Assembly: GCA_016875645.1 (NCBI GenBank)
Contig: VGPE01000067.1
Coordinates: 1-11,963 of the forward strand
Direction: 5' to 3'
Source of the DNA: Chloroflexota bacterium
Lineage (GTDB): Bacteria; Chloroflexota; Limnocylindria; Limnocylindrales; CSP1-4
Length of the DNA stretch: 11,963 bases
Position 1 is the first letter of the stretch. Each line of letters starts with the position of its first letter. Below, in pieces: positions 6,021 to 11,963 of this stretch. The translations under genes were made by a program, and so were the position numbers. The notes under the pieces are model-generated. The model saw only the letters and a list, made by a program, of their open reading frames with translations. It was not told where the DNA came from and did no database searches.

Positions 6021-7256
6021 GTGACCGCGTTTGACTCGACCGTCACCCGTGTGACGACCCTGCGCGCCGACCGGCTGCCCAACGAGTGCTGGATCGAGGT
6101 CACAGCCGCGGACGGCCGGGTCGGCCTCGGCGAGACGTACGGCAACGCGGCGACGGTGGAGGCCTACGTCCACGAGGTGGTCGCGCCCTACCTGCTCGGT
6201 GAGGACGCGGATCCGGTTGAGCGCCACTGGTGGCGCATGTACCGGAACTGGGGGCCGGGCGGCATCGGCGTGGAGTCGCGCGCGATCAGCGCGGTGGACA
6301 TGGCGCTCTCGGACCTGCTCGGGCAACGGACCGGCCTCCCGCTGCACGCCATGCTGGGCGGCGCCGTCCGACCGCGGATTCGCGCCTATAACACCTGCGG
6401 CGGCCCCGAGTACGGCGGCCCGGCGATGGTGCCCGGAGCCGACATGCGCGGCCTTCCGGCGACCGGCAGCGACGCTCCAGGTCCGAACACCGGCGCTGCC
6501 GGTTGGACCTATGAGGACCTGCAGGCCTTCCACGAGGAGCCCGAGCGCCTCGCCGAGGAACTCCTCGACATGGGCTTCCACGCCATGAAGATCTGGCCGC
6601 TTGACCCGATTGCGAACGTGACCGACGGCCGAATGCCGAGCGACGCCCAGATCCGCGAAGGCCTGCTGCCACTGCGGCGTATCCGCCAGCGTCACGGCGA
6701 CCGCATCGAGATCGCCCTCGAGCTGCACGGCCGCTGGGACCTGCCGGCCGCCCTCCGTATCGCTGCGGCGGCCGAGGAATACCGCCCGCTCTGGTTCGAG
6801 GACCCGATCCCGATGGACGACCTCGACGCGCTGGGCCGCTTCGTCGCTGCTACGCGCATCCCGACGCTGGCCGGGGAGAGCCTCGGGCTGTTCCAGCCCT
6901 ACGGCCCGCTCCTGGACACCGGCCTCGGGATCGTATCGGCAGACCCCTCGTACTGCGGCGGCGTCACGGGACTGCGTCGAGTCGCGGACCTGGCGGGCCT
7001 GCGGGGTCGGTCACTGAATACGCATGACTGCCAGGGCCCCGTGAACCTGGCGATCAGCGTGCATGTGGCCCTGCATGCCGACGCAGCCGCGCTCACCGAG
7101 ATGGTCCGAGCCTTCTACTTCGGCTGGTACGAGGAGTTCGTCACCGGCCAGCCACTCTTCGAGGACGGCTGGCTTCGGCCTTCCGACGCGCCCGGCCATG
7201 GCGTCCGCCTCCGCCCGGAGATCCGGCCGGCTCTCCGGACTCGCGTGGCGAGTTGA
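6021..7256 (+). CDS. Enolase-superfamily (mandelate racemase/muconate lactonizing) enzyme
   Basis: A 411-residue protein with the two-domain enolase-superfamily architecture: an N-terminal capping domain (about 1-125) and a TIM barrel. Candidate Mg ligands are E234 (in ELHGRWD), E260 (in WFEDP) and E286 (in AGES). K190 in MKIWPLD is the strand-2 lysine; the usual first lysine of the K-x-K pair is replaced by A188. D308 (SADPSYCGG) and H335 (NTHD) match the Asp-His dyad of the mandelate racemase group. Such enzymes abstract the proton alpha to a carboxylate; many are sugar-acid dehydratases, others racemases. The sequence does not fix the substrate. A region around 128-162, rich in Gly and Pro, looks like a loop insertion in the cap. 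The GTG start is set by AAGGAGG (6009-6015). It is divergent from the XRE protein and is followed by a solute-binding protein gene. Confidence 0.9.
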   Translation: MTAFDSTVTRVTTLRADRLPNECWIEVTAADGRVGLGETYGNAATVEAYVHEVVAPYLLGEDADPVERHWWRMYRNWGPGGIGVESRAISAVDMALSDLLGQRTGLPLHAMLGGAVRPRIRAYNTCGGPEYGGPAMVPGADMRGLPATGSDAPGPNTGAAGWTYEDLQAFHEEPERLAEELLDMGFHAMKIWPLDPIANVTDGRMPSDAQIREGLLPLRRIRQRHGDRIEIALELHGRWDLPAALRIAAAAEEYRPLWFEDPIPMDDLDALGRFVAATRIPTLAGESLGLFQPYGPLLDTGLGIVSADPSYCGGVTGLRRVADLAGLRGRSLNTHDCQGPVNLAISVHVALHADAAALTEMVRAFYFGWYEEFVTGQPLFEDGWLRPSDAPGHGVRLRPEIRPALRTRVAS

Positions 7257-7276
7257 GGCCACCTGCAACCCGACCC

Positions 7277-7305
7277 TTGCCGTTGCAATGGTGATGCAAT
7301 ACCTT
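7277..7305 (+). promoter_or_regulatory. Candidate sigma-70-like promoter for the binding-protein gene
   Basis: TTGCCG (7277-7282) and TACCTT (7300-7305) are separated by exactly 17 bp. The hexamers match the consensus in 4 and 3 of 6 positions, including the key TTG and TA...T. The site lies in a local AT-richer patch about 20-50 bp downstream of the enolase-superfamily stop, so the binding-protein gene may have its own promoter. Confidence 0.4.
7283..7299. promoter_or_regulatory. Inverted repeat TTGCA-N7-TGCAA filling the promoter spacer
   Basis: TTGCAATGGTGATGCAA has perfect 5-bp arms and occupies precisely the 17 bp between the candidate -35 and -10 boxes. A dimeric repressor bound here would block the promoter. 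The regulator family is not identifiable from one site. Confidence 0.45.
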
Positions 7306-7381
7306 GTGGCCTCCTGACCCTTCGGGCGCCCGAGTCGCGCCGAGACCTGCGGAACCAGCCGACCCAGTGTTCGACCAGCGC

Positions 7382-9265
7382 GTGACCGCCCCAGCCGGTG
7401 CCCATGGCGCGGATCAACCCGGCGGGTTCGCGATTCTCGATCGACGCCTCTCGCGGCGCGACGTCCTGCGCTTCCTCGCTCTCTCCGGCGCATCCGCCTC
7501 GGTCGTCGCCGCGTGCGGCTCGGCGGTCCTCCAGTCGTCGACACCGGGCCCACCCACGTCGGGACCCACGACAGCCGCAACCCCGACCCCGGCAGCGACG
7601 GCCGAGCCGACTGCCGCCCCCTCCGATGCGCCGGCCTCGAGCGAATCACCGTCCGCCCCCACGCCCACGCCCCGCGGCGGCACGATCCGGGTCGGCGCGT
7701 TCGACGGCGGTCTCGTGGAGGGCTGGCTGACCTGGAAATCTGCCGGCCTGGAGTTCGTGCGGAATTGGTGCGCCCAGCGCCTGCTGAGCGTTGCGCCCGA
7801 TGGCACGATCCTGTACGACCTCGCCGCGAACCACGCCGTCAGCGATGACGCCCGGGAATACACCTTTGTCCTGGCTGACGGCGCCACCTGGCACGACGGC
7901 ACACCCGTCACCGCACACGACGTCGCCTTCACGTACAACACGGCGCTCAAGGCCCGCGCCGGATCCACCATCGCGCGGCTGCTCGCCCCCATTGCGGGCT
8001 CGGCGGCGGTCGTCGAGGACAACAGCCGCAGTGCGAGCGGAATCCAGGTGGTCGACGAGCGGACCGTCCGGTTCGTGCTCGACGCGCCGAATGCCGCGGT
8101 CCTGCCGACCCTGTTCGGGGCCATCTGGATCATGCCGCGCCACCCATTCGAAGGGGCCGCCCTGGAGGACTACACCAGCCTGGAGATCGCCACGAAGCAG
8201 CCGATCGGCTCCGGGCCGTATCGGGTCGTGGAGGCCGATCCGTACCAATACGTCACCCTCGAGGCGTTCGACGACTACGCCAACGGCACCGGCTGGAAGG
8301 GCCGGCCGCGCGCGGACCGGGTCCTGATCCGCATCTACGAGGACGCGGCCGCCCAACTCACGTCGACGCAGGCCGGCGAGGTCGACTTCCAGTTCTTCCC
8401 GCGGCTCACTGCCCACGAGTTGACGCGGCTGACCGCGATCGGGGGGATGGCAGCCCAGAAGTCGTTCCTGGGCCTGAACCACTTCTACTCGTTCAACCTG
8501 AGCGACCCGAGCACCAAGTTGATCCTGGACAAGCGGTTCCGGCAGGCCACGATCTGGGCCATCGAGCGCGAGACCCTGGTGAATGACGTTCTCGGCGGCG
8601 TCCTGCGCCTGCCCGCGGTGATGAACCACTGGACTGCGCCCTGGGCCAGCAGCGAAGACCTCGAGCAGTATCACCCCTGGGATGTCCAGAAGGCCCGCGA
8701 TCTGCTGGCCGAGATCGGCTGGAACCCCCGGCATGTGGTGAAGGTCGCGCACTACCCGCCCAAGCTGGAGCCGGACGTGCCGGTGATCATCGAGATGTGG
8801 AACGCGGTCGGCATCAGGACCAAGCTTGCGCCGATCCCCGATGCGGAGTTCGTCCGGACGTTCTTCGCCGATACGGACCTCGACACCGACGGGGACCAGG
8901 GCCCGGACTTCGATATCGCCTTTGCCTACGCGTTCGGGACGCTGGATGGATCGCCGTGGCGCTCCGACCTCACGCTCGGCTCGAAGCACGTCTACCCCAA
9001 CGGATCCAACTCCATGCGCTGGCGGAACGAGGAGTGGGACGCGAACTTCGGGGATGCCCTGCTTGCGCCCAACCAGGCGGAGCAGGCCCCGTTCTTCCGG
9101 CGCTGCAGCGAGATCTTCAATGAGGAGCTGCCGTACGTGCCGCTCTACCAGCGCGTCGCCTACGCGCTCGTCAGCGACAACCTCCGCGGCCCCGAGAAAG
9201 CGGCCATCCTCCACCCGTCGGCCGGCGGGGTTCGCTACTGGGAGTGGTACATGGCCGGTGCGTGA
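7382..9265 (+). CDS. Family-5 ABC substrate-binding lipoprotein (Tat-type signal)
   Basis: The chosen 627-residue form has a Tat-type motif SRRDVLRFLAL (24-34), an adjoining lipobox VAAC with Cys45 as lipidated residue, and a flexible Ser/Thr/Pro/Ala linker (about 53-98). The solute-binding fold starts at GGTIRVG. Family-5 (DppA/OppA/NikA type) hallmarks are YTFVLADGATWHDGTPVTAHDVAFTY, PIGSGPYRVVEADPYQYV, FRQATIWAIERETLV and a final LPYVPLYQR. The role is extracytoplasmic ligand capture for an ABC importer; family ligands include peptides, nickel and some oligosaccharides, and the ligand here is unknown. No permease or ATPase genes are in the window. The start is uncertain: no candidate has a Shine-Dalgarno. 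TTG 7304 overlaps the candidate -10 and GTG 7367 is the other option. An acidic loop DLDTDGDQGPD (from 499) resembles a calcium site. Confidence 0.9.
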   Translation: MTAPAGAHGADQPGGFAILDRRLSRRDVLRFLALSGASASVVAACGSAVLQSSTPGPPTSGPTTAATPTPAATAEPTAAPSDAPASSESPSAPTPTPRGGTIRVGAFDGGLVEGWLTWKSAGLEFVRNWCAQRLLSVAPDGTILYDLAANHAVSDDAREYTFVLADGATWHDGTPVTAHDVAFTYNTALKARAGSTIARLLAPIAGSAAVVEDNSRSASGIQVVDERTVRFVLDAPNAAVLPTLFGAIWIMPRHPFEGAALEDYTSLEIATKQPIGSGPYRVVEADPYQYVTLEAFDDYANGTGWKGRPRADRVLIRIYEDAAAQLTSTQAGEVDFQFFPRLTAHELTRLTAIGGMAAQKSFLGLNHFYSFNLSDPSTKLILDKRFRQATIWAIERETLVNDVLGGVLRLPAVMNHWTAPWASSEDLEQYHPWDVQKARDLLAEIGWNPRHVVKVAHYPPKLEPDVPVIIEMWNAVGIRTKLAPIPDAEFVRTFFADTDLDTDGDQGPDFDIAFAYAFGTLDGSPWRSDLTLGSKHVYPNGSNSMRWRNEEWDANFGDALLAPNQAEQAPFFRRCSEIFNEELPYVPLYQRVAYALVSDNLRGPEKAAILHPSAGGVRYWEWYMAGA

Positions 9266-9283
9266 CCGCCCGGCAGTCGGGCC

Positions 9284-9302
9284 GCATGGGCGTGGGCCAT
9301 GC
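9284..9302 (+). other. Hairpin between binding-protein and oxidoreductase genes
   Basis: GCATGG (9284-9289) and CCATGC (9297-9302) are perfect arms around a 7-base loop in the 70-bp gap. No U-tract follows. It could protect or process the upstream transcript; alternatively it is incidental. Confidence 0.3.
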
Positions 9303-9335
9303 CACCATCTGCGCTGAAAACCAGGAGGGGACACC

Positions 9336-10385
9336 GTGAAGATCGGCCTCATCCCGCCGGAGGGGTACTTCGACGAGTTCGAGGGCTGGCCGGCCACAAG
9401 AGCCTGGGACAGGATCCTCCACATCGCGCAGCGCGCCGAGGCACTAGGGTTCGACTCGCTCTGGTTCGGCGAGCACGTCCTGGCCAAGTGGAACCGCCAG
9501 GCCCCGATCTTCGACTTCTTCACCCTCTCGACGGCCATCGCGGCCGCGGTGCCGCGGATCGCGATCGGGTTCTGCGTGGTCAACTCCACGTTCCGCAACC
9601 CGGCCCTCACCGCGAAGATGGCCGCCACCCTGGACGCGATCAGCCACGGCCGCCTGATCCTCGGCCTGGGCGCGGGGTTCAAGGTCAGCGAGGCAGAGGC
9701 ATGGGGCGTGCCCTACCCGGACACGAAGGAGCGCCTCGCGATCCTGAGCGAGCACCTCGAGATCATCAGCCGGCTCACCCGGGCGGGCGAGCCGCCGTTC
9801 ACCTTCGAGGGCCGCTACGCGCGGGTGTCGAACCTGGGCGGAGCGCCGCACGGTGCGCAGAAGCCGCGCATTCCGCTGCTGATCGGCGGCCACGGGCGCA
9901 ACGTCACGATGCGCCTCGCCGCGAAGTACTGCGACGAGATCGGCATCGACCTCTCGCTCGAGGGCATGCCCGCCGGCCTCGCCGTGCTGCGCGACCGCTG
10001 CGACGAGATCGGGCGCGACCCCGCGACCCTGGCGATCAACGTCGGCACCCACCCGGCGTTCCCGTACAAGGGCCTTCGGGTCACGGGCAATCAACGGATG
10101 ATGGCCCAGGAAGATCTGCCGGCCGTCATGTGCTACGACCTCGATGCGCTCACCACGCGCGCCGACGAGCTGATCGCGTGGAAGGAGATGGGCGTCGACC
10201 GGATCACCTGCGGTGCGGCGGGCCTCGCGGACACGGACGAGGCGCTCGACGAGCTGGTGGAGGACCTCGGAAAGGCCGGCCTGACCCTGGATCGCTCGGT
10301 GCCGGGCGCCACCCTCGTCGCCGAGGGCAGGTGGCTGGCCGGCCTGCCCGAATCCGCGGAGGCCGCCGGGAGCACCGCCTCGTGA
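9336..10385 (+). CDS. LLM-class F420-dependent oxidoreductase (copy C)
   Basis: A 349-residue LLM superfamily enzyme of the same subfamily as copies A and B on the minus strand. It has GYFDEFEGW (10-18), GFDSLWFGEHV (38-48), the same VVNSTFRNPALTAKMAATLD block (81-100), GRLILGLGAGF (105-115), ERLAILSEHLEI (132-143) and IGGHGRNVT (183-191). Its C-terminus (SVPGATLVAEGRW and beyond) lacks the FPRAGWGPR tail of A and B. The GTG start at 9336 is well supported by AGGAGGGG (9323-9330). Its TGA overlaps the next gene's start (GTGA), so the two are probably translationally coupled. No signal sequence is visible, so it is presumably cytoplasmic. Use of F420 rather than FMN is inferred from subfamily resemblance; substrate unknown. 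Confidence 0.9.
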   Translation: MKIGLIPPEGYFDEFEGWPATRAWDRILHIAQRAEALGFDSLWFGEHVLAKWNRQAPIFDFFTLSTAIAAAVPRIAIGFCVVNSTFRNPALTAKMAATLDAISHGRLILGLGAGFKVSEAEAWGVPYPDTKERLAILSEHLEIISRLTRAGEPPFTFEGRYARVSNLGGAPHGAQKPRIPLLIGGHGRNVTMRLAAKYCDEIGIDLSLEGMPAGLAVLRDRCDEIGRDPATLAINVGTHPAFPYKGLRVTGNQRMMAQEDLPAVMCYDLDALTTRADELIAWKEMGVDRITCGAAGLADTDEALDELVEDLGKAGLTLDRSVPGATLVAEGRWLAGLPESAEAAGSTAS

Positions 10386-11963
10386 CCCGGATCGTCCACG
10401 GCGGCCGCGAGGCCTTCGCCACGGGCCGGTTCGACGACGGCGGCAGCAACCTCTACGTCAACGCGCGCGGCGAGATCGAGCGGATCCACCGCACCGACCT
10501 CGACGGCGACGGTCGGCCGGACATCGTCATCCCCAACACGCACGGTTCGCTGGACCGCGGCCCGACCCGGGTGTTCACCCTGGCGGACGGCGCGGCGCCC
10601 GGCCCCGCGGCCACCTGGACCTGGCGCGACCTGCCGAACCCGAGCGGCTGGCTTTGCCGGGCAATCGACCTCGACGGCGACGGCCACCTCGACCTGATCG
10701 TCGTCAATGGCGAGAACGGCGTGACCTCGGAGCTCACGTCCTTCGTGTACTGGGGCGGCCCGGGCGGCCTCACCGGCGAGCGCACCGAATTCGAGACGAC
10801 CGGCGCCTACGACGTCGTGGTGGCCGACCTCGACGGCGATGGACGACTGGACCTGCTCCTCACCTCCGCCTGGACCGACCACCACAACGAGGGCCGGCCG
10901 CGCCCGTTGCAGGCGTTCCTCCAGCGCGATGGGCGCCGCTTCGAGGACGGTACGGCGCAGGTCGGGCTGACCGGGGTCGCGGCCGTCGCACTTGGCCTGG
11001 GAGACGTGCTGGGTCGGGGGACCCAGGACCTGGTGGTCGCCAACCTGCGAACGGAGTACATCGTCGAGACCGACTCGTACGTCTACCCCGGACGGCGGGG
11101 CGAGGCGGGTGGTTTCGAGCGCGACCCGATTCGCCTTCCGACGCGAGCGGCCTCGCAGGTCCGGTTGGCAGATCTCGACGAAGACGGCCGGCCCGAGATC
11201 CTGTTCGCCGGTGGCGACCAGGTCCGGATCTACTGGAACGGCCCCGATGGCGTGTCGGCCGATTGCCACACGGTCCTGGAGATCCCGGGGCTGCAGACCC
11301 AGTTCTGGGCCGGCGCCCTGGCGATCGAAATCGCAGACGTCGACGGCGACGGGCGGGCCGAACTGCTGGTCGCGGCGGCGGGTGAGATCCAGGTCCGCCG
11401 TGCAGACGCACTCGACGTCGTCGCGGCAACACTCCCGATCCCGTACGCGGCGTGGCTCCACGCCGTGGACCTCGACGCCGACGGCCGCCCGGAACTGGTG
11501 GTCAGCGTGCACGAGGACGACACGACCTACGACGTGGACTCGCTGCTGCTCTGGAACGGGCCCGCCGGGCTCTCCATGGATCGCGTCACGCGGCTGCCGC
11601 TGGGGGGCGGCATGGGCGCCACCTCCGCCGACCTCGATGGCGACGGGCGCCCGGAGCTGATCCTCAACAGCACCGTCGCCGGTCCCACTTCGCGCTGGAA
11701 GGAGTTCCCGGTCTTCGTCTACCCGGGCAGCGCCAACGACCCGCGGCGGTTCGACATCGACCGGCGGATCGATCTCCATTCGGGCGGCGAAACGTACGCC
11801 TACGCGATCGCCGACCTCGACCTTGACGGTCATGCCGACCTCGTGCTCGCCCGCATCTACGGCGTGCGCATCTTCCCCGGCGGCCCGGACGGCATCGCGC
11901 CCGACCGCTGGTACGAGCTGCCGATCACCACCGGCTACTGCATGCAGGTCCACATCGCGGACC
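10382..11963 (+). CDS. FG-GAP/VCBS-like beta-propeller protein with DxDxDG calcium sites, 3' end beyond window
   Basis: An open frame of 527 codons runs from GTG 10382 to the window end with no stop. Eight calcium-type loops of the form D-x-D-x-D-G start at residues 39, 96, 149, 264, 319, 363, 417 and 478 (DLDGDGRPD, DLDGDGHLD, DLDGDGRLD, DLDEDGRPE, DVDGDGRAE, DLDADGRPE, DLDGDGRPE, DLDLDGHAD). A degenerate copy at 208 (DVLGRGTQD) fills the gap, and a further copy appears to begin at 527. The mean period is about 54 residues. These are the loops of FG-GAP/VCBS (integrin-alpha-like) propeller blades. The N-terminus, VTRIVHGGREAFATGRFDD, has no signal peptide although such propellers are usually exported. 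The start overlaps the oxidoreductase stop (GTGA). Role unknown: ligand-binding or scaffold propeller is likely, and an enzymatic domain beyond the window is possible. Confidence 0.85.
   Translation, partial: MTRIVHGGREAFATGRFDDGGSNLYVNARGEIERIHRTDLDGDGRPDIVIPNTHGSLDRGPTRVFTLADGAAPGPAATWTWRDLPNPSGWLCRAIDLDGDGHLDLIVVNGENGVTSELTSFVYWGGPGGLTGERTEFETTGAYDVVVADLDGDGRLDLLLTSAWTDHHNEGRPRPLQAFLQRDGRRFEDGTAQVGLTGVAAVALGLGDVLGRGTQDLVVANLRTEYIVETDSYVYPGRRGEAGGFERDPIRLPTRAASQVRLADLDEDGRPEILFAGGDQVRIYWNGPDGVSADCHTVLEIPGLQTQFWAGALAIEIADVDGDGRAELLVAAAGEIQVRRADALDVVAATLPIPYAAWLHAVDLDADGRPELVVSVHEDDTTYDVDSLLLWNGPAGLSMDRVTRLPLGGGMGATSADLDGDGRPELILNSTVAGPTSRWKEFPVFVYPGSANDPRRFDIDRRIDLHSGGETYAYAIADLDLDGHADLVLARIYGVRIFPGGPDGIAPDRWYELPITTGYCMQVHIAD

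Noticed and set aside
5465..6024. Small open frames on both strands through the 16-bp repeat
   Set aside because: The repeat length is not divisible by three, so the frames only cycle through its three readings; no start site or domain supports them.
7646..9682. 678-codon minus-strand open frame
   Set aside because: It lies antisense to the substrate-binding protein and copy C, which have clear family motifs; no recognisable domain in the antisense product.
10133..11953. 606-codon minus-strand open frame opposite the propeller gene
   Set aside because: It reads mostly as repeated Val/Glu/Arg-rich text created by the complement of D-x-D-x-D-G codons. The plus frame has coherent repeat structure, a coupled start and no stop.

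Overview
The window is a GC-rich bacterial accessory region with tightly packed genes. High G+C, three putative F420-dependent LLM-class oxidoreductases and a Tat-type lipoprotein substrate-binding protein with a long Ser/Thr/Pro/Ala linker fit Chloroflexota best. A high-GC actinobacterium is the main alternative. This assignment is inference; no marker gene is present.

Left block, minus strand (1-3412). In transcription order it holds a complete Asp-box (BNR, sialidase-like) beta-propeller protein (3412-2306), two tandem paralogous LLM-class F420-dependent oxidoreductases (2280-1243 and 1246-176), and the N-terminus of a second Asp-box protein (179 to beyond position 1). Spacing is 25 bp, then two 4-base stop/start overlaps (ATGA, GTGA), so this looks like one operon made of duplicated parts. 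A 91-bp divergent spacer separates it from a third Asp-box protein on the plus strand (3504-4643), which ends at a strong GC hairpin.

Middle (4644-6020). A convergent spacer holds hairpins and a 10-bp-phased GATCGC triplet. Next comes a minus-strand XRE-type helix-turn-helix protein (5689-4862), then a 331-bp divergent intergenic region with five tandem copies of a 16-bp repeat.

Right block, plus strand (6021-11963). It holds an enolase-superfamily (mandelate racemase/muconate lactonizing type) enzyme, a spacer with a candidate promoter whose 17-bp spacer is exactly an inverted repeat, an orphan family-5 ABC substrate-binding lipoprotein, a third LLM oxidoreductase of the same subfamily, and a large FG-GAP/VCBS-like propeller protein. 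The last is coupled to the LLM gene by a GTGA overlap and runs off the window end.

How the genes may work together (inference): uptake of an unknown glycan-derived or organic-acid ligand, processing by intracellular Asp-box proteins, F420-linked oxidation by the LLM enzymes, and dehydration or isomerisation of an acid product by the enolase-superfamily enzyme. The most unusual feature is the repeated physical pairing of the same LLM subfamily with calcium-site or Asp-box beta-propeller genes, on both strands and partly through translational overlaps. No rRNA, tRNA, CRISPR array or insertion sequence was found.
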